A stretch of DNA of 64,000 nt, taken from positions 124,001 through 188,000 of the forward strand of contig CAWEQO010000005.1 in the NCBI GenBank assembly GCA_963811225.1, in the 5' to 3' direction. The notes under the pieces are model-generated. The model did not search any database. It saw nothing but the letters and a program-made list of their open reading frames with translations, and was not told where the DNA came from. Made by a program: the position numbers and the translations under genes. Source of the stretch: CAWEQO01 sp963811225. Lineage in GTDB: Bacteria > Chloroflexota > Anaerolineae > Anaerolineales > Anaerolineaceae. Below, in pieces: positions 34,392-42,965 of the stretch (position 1 is the first letter of the stretch; each line of letters starts with the position of its first letter).

Positions 34392-35390
34392 AGGATTTCC
34401 AAGATCTGGTTGAAGTTATCACAATAGGCATCGCACAGCGGCCTGGCCCCGCTTTCTTCGATATTGCCGCCGGACATGCCAATGACGGGGAAGCCCGCCA
34501 GGCGCACGGAGCAGACTCCTGCGCCGCTGTCTTCGATGCCGACGACGGTCTGGCGCTCTTCGAAGGGGATGCCCAGGCCGACCCGGCTGACTTCTGCATA
34601 CAACCAGGGGTGGGGCTTGGGCGAGAGCTCGCCCAGGGTGCCGGGTTGGCCGCTGCGCAGGGGGTATCCGGCGGTGATGATGGCGTCGTAGAAGTCCTCG
34701 GGGCTGCCCAGGCCGAGGGAGCGGAAGGCCGCCAGGATCTCGGGATAGGCTTTTTCGTGCAGCCCGCTGGTTACCAGGCCGATCTTGAGGCCGCGGTCTT
34801 TGAGCGCCAGCAGGAAGTCTTTGAGGCCGGGAGCCGGTTGGAAGGCGTTCGAGCGGCCCTTGCCCTCCAGGATGGCCTGCATCTCTCGGTGGGTGTGCTC
34901 GAAGTAGAACTCGCGCGCCCGCTCCAGGGATTCGTCCGGGCAGTACTTGTCGATGCAGTACTGCAGGTGCTCGGACACACTGTGACCGGAGACAAACGGC
35001 AGGTCCTGGTCTTGCAATTCGAAGCGCGGGTCGTCCAGCAGCGAGGCGGTGGTCATTTGGATGATCCAGACCCAAAAGCCCTCGCTGCGCACGCTCGTGC
35101 CGTCCAGGTCCATCAAGACAGCCTGGACGGGCCGTTCCAGTTGGACCGGGTGGACCGGGTAGTAAGCGGGGTAGCCGAGAGCCGAGTTGACCAGCGCAAG
35201 GGTGTGGCTGCGAAAGGCGATGAACTCCAGCTTGCGGTCAGCGATGGTGGTGATGGAGGTGACGCCGTTCTTGCCGATCTCGAAGCGCCCGTCGGAGCTT
35301 TCGGTCAGCGCGAATCAACTCATCTTCCAGGCTGAATTTCCCCAGCCCGGGAATGGTCACCAGATTTTCGATTGTGCTGTAGTGGTTCAT
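34382..35390 (-). CDS. HAD-superfamily phosphatase (beta-phosphoglucomutase-like) with ~85-residue N-terminal extension, frameshifted near 35310
   Basis: Start is ATG 35390 with AAAGGAG upstream. Residues 1-27 (NHYSTIENLVTIPGLGKFS) are followed by a frame break at a CGCG run (35309-35312). The continuation TESSDGRFEIGKNGVTSITT leads into the HAD core. Motif I is VLMDLDGTSVRSEG, motif II is in IGLVTSGLHEK, the motif III lysine is in SPKPHPWLY, and motif IV is VVGIEDSGAGVCS. The cap type fits beta-phosphoglucomutase/phosphatase members. Restoring CG to the run joins the frames. It ends the minus-strand glycan operon and is convergent with the C39-like gene. The N-terminal extension is unfamiliar. 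Confidence 0.75.
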
Positions 35391-36632
35391 TGTGTCTCCT
35401 TTCGTGTGATTGACTTCTTCCTGGGACGAGGGTAGAACCTCAGCGCCGTTCATTCTAACTCTTCCGGTCATCGATCCAATCGCCGGGCGGGAGTGCATGT
35501 GAACGCTGGTAAGCAGTTCTTCTGCGGCGCCGACCACCTGATCCACGCGAATATGCTGCAGGCAGGTGTAGCCGATGGGGCATTCGGGGACGTCGCAGGG
35601 GCGACAGGGCACCGGATGGGCCAGGACGCGCACGGGGCCGTCGTTGAGCGGGCCGTTGCGCTCGGGGTCGCCGCCGCCGAAAATCACCACGGTGGGCGTT
35701 TTGAACACGTAACCGAGGTGAGCTGGGCCGGTGTCATTGGTGACAAGCAGATCAAGCTGGTGGATCACCCCGCACAGCTCGGCCAGGGAGGTGCGCCCGG
35801 CCAGGTTGAGAGAAGCGACTCCAGCATCGTCGAGGGCCCCGGCGGTGGAGTCCCGGTCACGTTCTTCGCCAAGGATGATGGCTGTGCCGCCAAATTTGCG
35901 CTGCAGTTTGCGCATCACCAGAGAAAAGCGTTCCAGGGGCCAGCGGCGGGTGCGGTCGCGGGCGGATGGGTGGATGCCGATCCAGGGAGCGGGGGCGGCG
36001 TCCAACAGGCGCAGGCCGGCGCGGATGTCCGAACTTCGCAGGGCCAGCTCGGGGCAGCGTCCATCAGGCCCGGCGCCCAGGAAGGTGGTCATGGCCAGGG
36101 CGCGGTCCACCTCGTACCCCTCGTCAGGAATGGGCAGGGCGGCGTCCAGGCGGCCGGGCGGATCGTCTGGTCGGACGTACCCGGCGTTGTAACTTGCGCC
36201 CAGCATCAGGGTGAAGGGGTTGGTGTAGACGCCTGAGCCCTGCATCTGTATCGCCAGGTCGTAGCCTTCGGCTTGCATGGCCTCGAAGAAGGCCAGGGTC
36301 TTGCCGGGCTCGAAGAGCTGGTCGGCCAGGCCGGGGTAACCGGGGAACGGCACGCATCGGTCGATGGAGGGGCAGCGCTCTGCCAGGTCTTGCAGCATTG
36401 GCAGCGTGATCACATCGATGCGAGCGTCCGGCAGGGCGCGGCGCAAAGCCCGGAAGGCCGGGGTGGCGTTGATGAAATCGCCGATGCGCGAGGCCCGCAG
36501 GACGGCCACTTTCCGAGGCGGCTCCGGCAGGCGCTGCAGCAGGCCGGGCTCGAAGGGGTCGAAGCGGCGCTCGACGCGCAGCGGGTTCTGGGTCTGTTCC
36601 GGACGCTGCAAGGAGCTGCCGGCCGTCATCAT
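35238..36632 (-). CDS. GT9 glycosyltransferase (heptosyltransferase-like), frame runs into the HAD gene
   Basis: GT9 enzymes transfer heptose or other sugars in surface-glycan assembly. From ATG 36632 (overlapping the upstream stop as ATGA) the protein shows KVAVLRASRIGDFINATPAFRALRRALPD, the acceptor side, and then WIGIHPSARDRTRRWPLERF and LLVTNDTGPAHLGYVFKTPTVVIFGG, the donor-binding TGP motif. After about residue 385 no stop intervenes before the ATG of the HAD gene at 35390. The open frame continues through it to 35238. Either the stop was lost to an indel or the two are fused; the GT9 domain itself is complete. It is the second of two tandem GT9 paralogues. Confidence 0.8.
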   Translation of the reverse strand: MMTAGSSLQRPEQTQNPLRVERRFDPFEPGLLQRLPEPPRKVAVLRASRIGDFINATPAFRALRRALPDARIDVITLPMLQDLAERCPSIDRCVPFPGYPGLADQLFEPGKTLAFFEAMQAEGYDLAIQMQGSGVYTNPFTLMLGASYNAGYVRPDDPPGRLDAALPIPDEGYEVDRALAMTTFLGAGPDGRCPELALRSSDIRAGLRLLDAAPAPWIGIHPSARDRTRRWPLERFSLVMRKLQRKFGGTAIILGEERDRDSTAGALDDAGVASLNLAGRTSLAELCGVIHQLDLLVTNDTGPAHLGYVFKTPTVVIFGGGDPERNGPLNDGPVRVLAHPVPCRPCDVPECPIGYTCLQHIRVDQVVGAAEELLTSVHMHSRPAIGSMTGRVRMNGAEVLPSSQEEVNHTKGDTMNHYSTIENLVTIPGLGKFSLEDELIRADRKLRRALRDRQERRHLHHHHR

Positions 36633-37723
36633 GCCCACGCTTTCTCTCGCGGTCCAAGCAGGCTGCGAGCCTGGGTGAGAACTTCCTCCGGTTGGACGCT
36701 GTCCACAAAGGACGCCGAGTGCTCGCAGTGGCCGTACATAGTGTTGACGCCGCATACCGGGCAAGCCAACGTCCAGGAGAGCAAGGGGCGGTGGTTGGCG
36801 CGCCCGGCAGGACCGGCGTTGATCAGGTTACCGCACCAGAAGATACCGACGGTGGGCGCGCCCACCGCCTGGGCGAGATGCAGCGGCCCTGAATCGTTGC
36901 CAATGAACAGGTTGACCTGCGAAAGCAAACCGGTCAGTCCGCCCAACGAAAGCCGCCCGCACATGTTTTCCAGCGGGGCAGAGGTAGAGGCCAGGATCTG
37001 ATCGACGAGATCACGGTCGGTGGATGCGCCGGTGAGGATCACCCGGGCGCCGTCCGCGGTGAGCGCCTCGCCCACCGCGGCGAACCGGCGCGGCGACCAA
37101 CGCCGGCGACCGTCCCCTGCGCCGGGATGGATCACCACCAGCGGCCTTCCATCGATCTCCAGCAGCTCGGCGGCTTCGGCCCGGTCGGCATCGGTCACTT
37201 GCAGGGCGGGCTCAATGGACACCAGTGGGGCGCCGACCAGTGAGACCACCTCTAACAGCCGCAGGATCTCATGCTGGAAGTAGAGGTAGGGCACCGAAAA
37301 ATCCAGCTCGGGAGCATCCGGGGTGCGCAGACCGGCGGTGATGCGGGCGCCCAGATTGAGCAGGAAGGGGTTCGAGTTACGCCCTCCGCCGTGCAGCTGC
37401 AGGGCGAGATCGAATTTCTCGGCGCGCATCTGCTCGAAGAAATCGTCCTGGTCTTTGGCGGCGTTGGGATTCTCCGGTTCCCAATCCACGGCCTCGTTGA
37501 CGCCGACGCTGTGGGGGGTGGGAATGACCCGGTCGAAGGGGCCGGGGCGGTTGAGCAGGAACAGGTGGTGCCATTCCTTGGCGAGCAGAACGATCTCGGC
37601 TTGCGGGTAGGCGTTGTGCAAGCCTTCCAAAGCGGGCAAGGCGAAGATAAAATCGCCCAGGCCGTTGGCCCGCAGAACCGCGATCTTTTGAATGCCGGGG
37701 ATTGGGTGGGCTGTGTTGTTCAT
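36629..37723 (-). CDS. GT9 glycosyltransferase (heptosyltransferase-like)
   Basis: The 364-residue paralogue of the next gene shows KIAVLRANGLGDFIFALPALEGLHNAYP, PLVVIHPGAGDGRRRWSPRRFA and LFIGNDSGPLHLAQAVGAPTVGIFWCGN. These are the GT9 start, the nucleotide-sugar contact HPGAG and the D-S-G-P motif. It is cytoplasmic and membrane-associated in the family. It starts in an ATGA overlap with the GT2 gene and ends in an ATGA overlap with the second GT9, so the three are translationally coupled. The sugar transferred is unknown; no heptose-pathway gene other than a GmhA-like one (52.4 kb, catabolic setting) is in view. Confidence 0.87.
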   Translation of the reverse strand: MNNTAHPIPGIQKIAVLRANGLGDFIFALPALEGLHNAYPQAEIVLLAKEWHHLFLLNRPGPFDRVIPTPHSVGVNEAVDWEPENPNAAKDQDDFFEQMRAEKFDLALQLHGGGRNSNPFLLNLGARITAGLRTPDAPELDFSVPYLYFQHEILRLLEVVSLVGAPLVSIEPALQVTDADRAEAAELLEIDGRPLVVIHPGAGDGRRRWSPRRFAAVGEALTADGARVILTGASTDRDLVDQILASTSAPLENMCGRLSLGGLTGLLSQVNLFIGNDSGPLHLAQAVGAPTVGIFWCGNLINAGPAGRANHRPLLSWTLACPVCGVNTMYGHCEHSASFVDSVQPEEVLTQARSLLGPREKAWA

Positions 37724-38559
37724 ACGCCCAGCTCCGGCGCAAACTTCTCGATCATTTCCGGCAGCAGGTCCATGGCGTGACCGTCGACGGTGCCTTTTGG
37801 GTTCAGCACGGTGGACGGCAGCTCAGAATGGTAAGTGCCGGAGGGGATAATGGCTGCCCCTCCCCAGCGCCGCATCAACAAGTTTTGCACGAGCACCTCT
37901 TCTCCTGAGTGGTAGCGAGGCAGACGATCCCAGAAGGAGTAGCCGCCCACCTCCAACAGCTTTTCGCGTTCATAGAGGATGCAGGAGGCGACCCAGGCGA
38001 CCTTGTAGAGTCGGGATTCGCCAGGCTGCAAGTTCTTGCTGACGTGGTAGAGGTTAGCGGCCCGGTGGAGCTGGTTGCGCTCCCAGGCGGGTGTGCCAGG
38101 CTCTACCGCTTCAGGCTGGACGGGCCCCTCCCAGTACTCGATCAGCTGTTGATTGGGGCGGATGTCCTTGCAGTAGGACAGGCCATTCGGGAAGGCGCCG
38201 ATGAAGCCGGCTTGGGTCTCTTCCAGCGCTTCAACCAACCGGCCAAGCACCCACGGTTCCATCCAGACATCATCGTCCAGGTAGAGCACATATTGGGCTT
38301 TGGCCTGGCACAGCAAGAAATTGCGCTGTTCGGCGATGCCTTTGGAAGGCAGGCGGTAGTGCCACTCCCAGGATGAGTCTCCGGCTTCGATGATCCGCAG
38401 CAGCGATTGGACGACCAGCGAGCTGCGCGCCGGGGCCAGGCTTTGGTCGGACACAATCAAGTGATAATCGTGGTAATCTTGCCCGGCCACTCCAGACAGG
38501 GAATAGATCAACGATTCAGGCCGGTTGTTGGTTGGCAGTAAAATATCGACTGCAGGCAT
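37720..38559 (-). CDS. GT2-family glycosyltransferase (copy 2)
   Basis: The 279-residue GT-A protein opens VDILLPTNNRPESLIYSLSG and has the metal-binding YLDDDVWMEPW (DDD) near residue 95 and a later GEEVLVQNLLMRRWGG region. It aligns along its whole length with the gene at 39777: both share PGTPxWER, HxAANLYH, YKVAW, CILY, KLLxVGG and PSGxYHxELP. The two are diverged duplicates on either side of the radical SAM gene. It overlaps the GT9 gene by 4 bp and probably acts in the same glycan assembly. Confidence 0.87.
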   Translation of the reverse strand: MPAVDILLPTNNRPESLIYSLSGVAGQDYHDYHLIVSDQSLAPARSSLVVQSLLRIIEAGDSSWEWHYRLPSKGIAEQRNFLLCQAKAQYVLYLDDDVWMEPWVLGRLVEALEETQAGFIGAFPNGLSYCKDIRPNQQLIEYWEGPVQPEAVEPGTPAWERNQLHRAANLYHVSKNLQPGESRLYKVAWVASCILYEREKLLEVGGYSFWDRLPRYHSGEEVLVQNLLMRRWGGAAIIPSGTYHSELPSTVLNPKGTVDGHAMDLLPEMIEKFAPELGV

Positions 38560-38670
38560 TCTTCAACTCCATTCCGATCACAGATAATGGTCACGATACA
38601 GGGATTGCAACGGCGCAAGCTGGACGCTTTTGAGATCAAGGGCGCAGATGCCAGAGCCGTTGCAACCCGG

Positions 38671-39678
38671 TTAAAACACGCCGCGATAAATCGAGCAGGA
38701 GGCGCACATGGGGTGCGGCTCGTCGTAAGACAGCTGCCGGCGGAACTCCTGGTACGCTTCACCGTTCCAAACCTCTTCCAGGTTGTCCCCGGTTGCTAGG
38801 CCGAAGTTGATCAGCTCGGGCGTGGACACCATACAGCAGGGCATCATGTAGCCCTGGAAGCTGATGTACGCGCCGGTCCAGGGCCAATCGCAGCGCTGGC
38901 GTCCGGGCGTACCGGGTGGGTGCAAGCGCAGGCGGGTAGGCGGCAGGCGCAGCTTGAGACCACGCTGCTCGGCGTGAGAGCGGGCCTCGTTGAACCAGGA
39001 TTCCACGGTTTGAGGGTCTTCTCCCAGCAGACTTTGCTGGTCGACGTACTCGTGCAGGGGACGGAACTTCTCGGTGTAGCTGGCCTCGCCGAAATCGTGG
39101 CTCAATTGCTGGACGAAGACCTCCTCGATGTCGAAGCGAGAGGCCAGATCGACCAGCTCGGGCAGCTCGGCCAGGTTCTGGCGCATGATCACCATGACCA
39201 TTTTGAGCTTGGGCAATTCGCTGCCCATACGGTCGCGGGTCTCCTGGAGCAGTGCCAGGTTGGCCAGCACCTTGTCGTAGCGGGCGTTGACGCGAATGGC
39301 CTCGTAGGTCTCCTTACGGGCGCCGTCGATCGAGAAGAACACCCCTTCCAGGCCGGAGGTCACGCAGGCTTCGGCGCGGCGCTTGTTGAGCAAGGTCAGA
39401 TTGGTATTGGTGGTGACGTGGATGCCCTTGCCGCGAGCGTAGCCGACCATGTCGAAGAAGCGCGGATGCAGCATCGGCTCGCCCAGGCCCTGCAAGTGCA
39501 GGGTTTCGAGGTTCTCGAACTGATCGATTAGGCCGGTAAACAGGTCGTAGTCCATATACTTCTGTGTACCGTGCAGTGGGCGGTCGTCACGAAAGTTGAT
39601 CGGGCACATTTTGCAACGCAAGTTGCACTGGCCGACCGGTTCGATTTGTACGTAGGATGGGGTTGGAACGTGTTCCAT
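38671..39678 (-). CDS. Radical SAM/SPASM protein
   Basis: The 335-residue protein has the radical SAM cluster motif CNLRCKMC (C18, C22, C25), GLGEPMLHPRFF, and IDGARKETYEAIR in the barrel. The C-terminal cysteine set (RCDWPWTGAYIS, MPCCMV, CASCSIYRGVF) is a SPASM-type site for auxiliary Fe-S clusters. Such proteins modify peptides or sugars, or catalyse oxidations in glycan and cofactor pathways. Its place between two GT2 paralogues points to glycan or glycoprotein modification. No precursor peptide gene was seen nearby. Confidence 0.88.
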   Translation of the reverse strand: MEHVPTPSYVQIEPVGQCNLRCKMCPINFRDDRPLHGTQKYMDYDLFTGLIDQFENLETLHLQGLGEPMLHPRFFDMVGYARGKGIHVTTNTNLTLLNKRRAEACVTSGLEGVFFSIDGARKETYEAIRVNARYDKVLANLALLQETRDRMGSELPKLKMVMVIMRQNLAELPELVDLASRFDIEEVFVQQLSHDFGEASYTEKFRPLHEYVDQQSLLGEDPQTVESWFNEARSHAEQRGLKLRLPPTRLRLHPPGTPGRQRCDWPWTGAYISFQGYMMPCCMVSTPELINFGLATGDNLEEVWNGEAYQEFRRQLSYDEPHPMCASCSIYRGVF

Positions 39679-39776
39679 TCAGCTTTACCAGTATTCCATT
39701 TCTAGCGGAGAGTCCGCTGGGATTCTCGGGCGCAGCCAATGCGGCCCAAGGTGGAGGTGCCGTATCGAGGCCAGGT

Positions 39777-40634
39777 TCAATGGCTCATCATTTTCCAAGG
39801 AGGAGGCGCTGCTGGTCCCGCTTCGACGTCAATGGTCAACGTCTTTGGAGCATCGATCGAGCGGTTGGGCAGGGTAGTGGGCAGCTCCTGGTGGTATACG
39901 CCGGAGGGGACCAGGCCGCAGCCGCCATAGGCATCCATCACGCGCAGCTGGGCCAGCACGTCCTCTCCGGCGTGCTCGACCGGCAGGTCTTTCCAGAAGG
40001 AGAAACCACCCACGCTGAGCAGCTTGGCGCGATCGTAGAGGATGCAGCCGCCGATCCAGGCCACTTTGTACTTGCGGGGCCGTCCGGGCGTCAAGCCATA
40101 TTTTCGTTGGATGTGGTACAGATTGGCGGCGTTGTGCAAGCGGTAGCGCTCCCACTGGGGTGTGCCGGGGCGCACCTGTTCGGGCTGCACCGGGCCGTTC
40201 CAGAACTCGATCTTCTGCTCCCCCGGGCGAACATCATCGACGTAGCTCAAACCGATCACGGCGCTGCCTGTGAAGCCGCACTCTTCCTCCTGGATTGCGT
40301 TGAGCAAGTTCTCGATGACCCAGGGTTCGAGGATCAGATCGTCGTCCAGGAACAGAACGTAGGGCGCGTGCGCCTGTTCGAGCAGGAACTGGCGCTGTTC
40401 GGCCATGCCGCGGCGCGGCAGGTGGCGCTCATAACCTACGGCATTTCCGTGGGTGTGCAGCACGTTCAGCACCGCTTTGAATTCACCCGTCTGGAGCGAC
40501 CCGATATCCTCTGTTTGATCAGAGATCAGGATGTTGAAGTCGCGTATCGACTGTGATATGAGACTGGTCAGGGTGACAGCAAGCGCTGCTGGACGGTTAT
40601 AAGTTGGGATTAGTACGTCTACCAGCGTGTCCAT
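39777..40634 (-). CDS. GT2-family glycosyltransferase (copy 1)
   Basis: The protein opens VDVLIPTYNRPAALAVTLTSL, with FLDDDLILEPW for the metal and UDP site. It closes with an extension rich in proline after AGPAAPPP. It is the first gene of the minus-strand glycan operon (GT2, radical SAM, GT2, GT9, GT9, HAD). ATG 40634 is chosen; a TTG four codons upstream is possible. The promoter at 40721-40749 is good and carries the shared bipartite element. Acceptor and donor are unknown. Confidence 0.87.
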   Translation of the reverse strand: MDTLVDVLIPTYNRPAALAVTLTSLISQSIRDFNILISDQTEDIGSLQTGEFKAVLNVLHTHGNAVGYERHLPRRGMAEQRQFLLEQAHAPYVLFLDDDLILEPWVIENLLNAIQEEECGFTGSAVIGLSYVDDVRPGEQKIEFWNGPVQPEQVRPGTPQWERYRLHNAANLYHIQRKYGLTPGRPRKYKVAWIGGCILYDRAKLLSVGGFSFWKDLPVEHAGEDVLAQLRVMDAYGGCGLVPSGVYHQELPTTLPNRSIDAPKTLTIDVEAGPAAPPPWKMMSH

Positions 40635-40720
40635 GTGCTTGCGCAAAGATGATCCTTTGTTTTGAGTTTGAAGTGTCCCCCCAAATCTAAAACTCGATGG
40701 AATGACTCCACTTCCTTTTT

Positions 40721-40787
40721 ACTATACCGTCGCTTCTTCACAGGAACAACGGGGGAAATTCCTACGAAGAGGTAGGGATAATCCTAT
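40721..40787 (-). promoter_or_regulatory. Promoter of the glycan operon with bipartite upstream element (copy b)
   Basis: On the minus strand the element (40787-40751) reads TAGGATTATCCCTAC, a 7-bp spacer, GTAGG, then AATTTCCCCC. After one base comes TTGTTC (40749-40744), a 17-bp spacer and TATAGT (40726-40721). This is the copy with the best consensus core. It could also influence the divergent diterpene operon, whose promoter starts about 80 bp away. Confidence 0.65.
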
Positions 40788-40867
40788 CTCATCGTCAGAG
40801 GTGTAAATTGATAGGTTCTTTGGCTGTTTGCAGGCTGAGCCGGGTTATCATCGTCGGGCGCATTCCC

Positions 40868-40895
40868 TTACAGTTCTGATAGCATTTATTATATT
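40868..40895 (+). promoter_or_regulatory. Promoter of the diterpene operon
   Basis: TTACAG (40868-40873), a 16-bp spacer and TATATT (40890-40895) lie about 70 bp upstream of the first gene. Nothing else promoter-like is found between the divergent operons (the gap 40635-40967 is filled by these two promoters and the shared element). Confidence 0.5.
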
Positions 40896-40967
40896 GCTTG
40901 CTTCTCCTCCGTAAGGAACGTAAAATGTATTCACCGAGTGGGTCTTAGACAATTTTAATTGATCACA

Positions 40968-42008
40968 ATGATGAATTTTCATGTTCGCGTTGCACGAAGC
41001 ATCGAAGAGATTGGGCAAGCAGCATGGGATCGATGCAGCCAGAGACGTCCTTTTAGCAGTTTTCGTTGGTACTCATTTTGTCAGACAGTTTTATCGGATA
41101 ACCCGGCCATTCATATCCAGGTGGAGGATGGCGAGGTACCCGTGGGGCGCGCAAGTTTCTGGTTGATGCGGCATGAGGCACTGCCGCTCCCGTCCTGGCT
41201 GCAGCCGGTCACTCAGGCGGCATTCCGGCGCTGGCCGCTGTGCGTCTGCCGCTCGCCGGTTGCCAACCGCTCCGGGTTGATCCTGCCCGATCCGTCGCTG
41301 CAGGCGGCTGTGCTGCAAGCCATCACCGGCGCAATCGCCGACCTGGCGAGCGCAGAGCGCGCTTCCTTTGTGCTTTACGACTACCTGGACCAGGCGATGC
41401 GAGACTTGCAGGCGCAGAAGGATGGGTTGAACTGGCTGCCGGTGGCAGACCCAAGCACCACATTGAAGATCGGCTGGACGGAATTCGAGGAGTACCTGGA
41501 AGGCCTGGGCAAGTCGGCCAGGAAGGATTACCGCCGGCACGCCAACCGGGCTGCGGATCTGCGCCTTGAAATCACGCGCCGGCGCCAGGCGCCCGACCTG
41601 GAGGAGGCGCTGCCGCTGATCCGGGCGGTGGAGGAGCGGCATGAGAATGCGCCCCTGCACTACGTGCGGGCGGCGCTGGAGCACTTCTGGATGGTGGATG
41701 GCATCTGGATCGAGGCGCGGGTGGAAGGGCGGCTGGTGGGCTGTGGGCTGTTGCTCCAAGACGGCGATGCCATGGTGGCGACCTTGCTGGGCCTGGACTA
41801 CCAGGTGAAGTACGTTTACTTCCAGATCATCTACGAAGCGATCCGCTGCGCCATCGAACGGGGCGCAACGACGCTGTATGCCGGCAGCGGCGCTTACGAT
41901 TTGAAGCGCCGCCTGGGATTTGAACTGGATGAGAATAACCTGATCGCTTATGCTGGAACGAACCCGGTTTCCGCGGCGCTCGGATCTTTAGGAAAATACT
42001 TTGTATAG
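40968..42008 (+). CDS. GNAT/FemAB-like acyltransferase, first gene of the diterpene operon
   Basis: The protein of about 346 residues has two GNAT-like halves, as in FemAB/BioF2-like (PF13480-type) acyltransferases: DPSTTLKIGWTEFEEYLEGLGKSARKDYRRHANRA in the centre, and GRLVGCGLLLQDGDAMVATLLG with YFQIIYEAIRCAIERGATTLYAGSGAYDLKRRLGFE at the C-terminus. These proteins move acyl or aminoacyl groups to amines or hydroxyls. It is 9 bp from the terpene synthase gene, so a role in modifying the diterpenoid (acylation) is plausible but unproved. ATG 40968 or 40971 is used; no strong ribosome site is seen, and TTG 40959 is an alternative. Confidence 0.72.
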   Translation: MMNFHVRVARSIEEIGQAAWDRCSQRRPFSSFRWYSFCQTVLSDNPAIHIQVEDGEVPVGRASFWLMRHEALPLPSWLQPVTQAAFRRWPLCVCRSPVANRSGLILPDPSLQAAVLQAITGAIADLASAERASFVLYDYLDQAMRDLQAQKDGLNWLPVADPSTTLKIGWTEFEEYLEGLGKSARKDYRRHANRAADLRLEITRRRQAPDLEEALPLIRAVEERHENAPLHYVRAALEHFWMVDGIWIEARVEGRLVGCGLLLQDGDAMVATLLGLDYQVKYVYFQIIYEAIRCAIERGATTLYAGSGAYDLKRRLGFELDENNLIAYAGTNPVSAALGSLGKYFV

Positions 42009-42017
42009 AGCAAACAA

Positions 42018-42965
42018 ATGATCGAGCTTGAAACCTTCCTGAATCTGCCGGACGGAGAACTGGCCGAAATGGTGCGCCGTCACGGTGAACAGGTGTGCGT
42101 GTTTCCGATCAACGGCACGCGGCGCTGGTTCCTCTTGGAGCACGCCGGCGATATGGGCGACGACCCGATCGAAGCGTATATGGAGTTCACCCGCAAACGA
42201 GAGATCGAGCAGTTCAAGATGATCTTCGATCACGGAGTTATCACGCTGCTCTCCCCCATGTTTGGCTATGATTTGATGGAGCGGGGCGAGGTGTACATCG
42301 AGCGGGTCGGAGTAGACGGCCTGGAGTGTCTGGCGACCCACCCCGACTTCTTAGCGTTCTATGAAGAATTCGGGGTGCGGGTGCAGTTTTACGGTGATTT
42401 TCGCCGGGTGCTGGCGGGAACCCCATACGAGCCGCTGATCGATACTTTTGAGCGGGCGGCGGAGCGGACGGCAGTGAATCAGCGCTGTCGATTGTTTTAT
42501 GGAGTATTCGCCAACGATGCAACCGAGCTGACCGCCGAATTGGGGATTGCGTATTTTCAGCAGCATGGCAAAGCGCCGGATCGCAAAGCGCTGGTGGAGA
42601 TGGTCTATGGGGAGTACGTCAAGCCTGTGGACTTCTTCATCGGCTTCGACCGGTTCAGCGCCTTCGACATGCCGCTGCTGGCAACCGGGAGCGAAGATCT
42701 GTATTTTACAGCGGCTCCTTCGCCTTACTTGGATCGCGAACAACTGCGCCGAATCCTATACGACCATCTCTACGCGCGGCGAGTTGAAGAGCAGGATTAT
42801 GCTTCGATGCCCCGGAAAGACCTGGCCTGGATGCGCGCCTTTTACCAGCAAAACCAGGGGTGCATCCTGGGAGTTGGCGTGGTGCGCGGCGGGGTTTGGT
42901 ATCCGCTGGGACAGGTGGAATGGCCGGATGGCGATGACCAACCGCCAGAAAGGGTGGAATTGTGA
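42018..42965 (+). CDS. Tuberculosinol/kolavelool-synthase-like diterpene synthase (Rv3378c family)
   Basis: The 315-residue protein matches the cis-prenyltransferase-fold terpene synthase of M. tuberculosis Rv3378c along its length. Shared blocks are VFPxxGTRRWF at residues 28-38, KMIFDHGVITLLSPMF, VQFYGDFRR, RLFYGVFANDATE, YGEYVKPVDFFIGFDRFSAFDMPLL, LYFTAAPSPYL and LRRILYDHLY. Family members remove diphosphate from a bicyclic diterpene diphosphate and add water (or adenosine in mycobacteria). The catalytic aspartate of the FDGTRRW motif is Asn32 here (ING). Its stop overlaps the cyclase start (GTGA). The product is unknown. Confidence 0.85.
   Translation: MIELETFLNLPDGELAEMVRRHGEQVCVFPINGTRRWFLLEHAGDMGDDPIEAYMEFTRKREIEQFKMIFDHGVITLLSPMFGYDLMERGEVYIERVGVDGLECLATHPDFLAFYEEFGVRVQFYGDFRRVLAGTPYEPLIDTFERAAERTAVNQRCRLFYGVFANDATELTAELGIAYFQQHGKAPDRKALVEMVYGEYVKPVDFFIGFDRFSAFDMPLLATGSEDLYFTAAPSPYLDREQLRRILYDHLYARRVEEQDYASMPRKDLAWMRAFYQQNQGCILGVGVVRGGVWYPLGQVEWPDGDDQPPERVEL

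Noticed and set aside
35238..36764. N-terminal extension of the second GT9 frame from 36764
   Set aside because: The extra 44 residues lie within the coding end of the first GT9 gene; the ATGA overlap at 36632 is the natural start.
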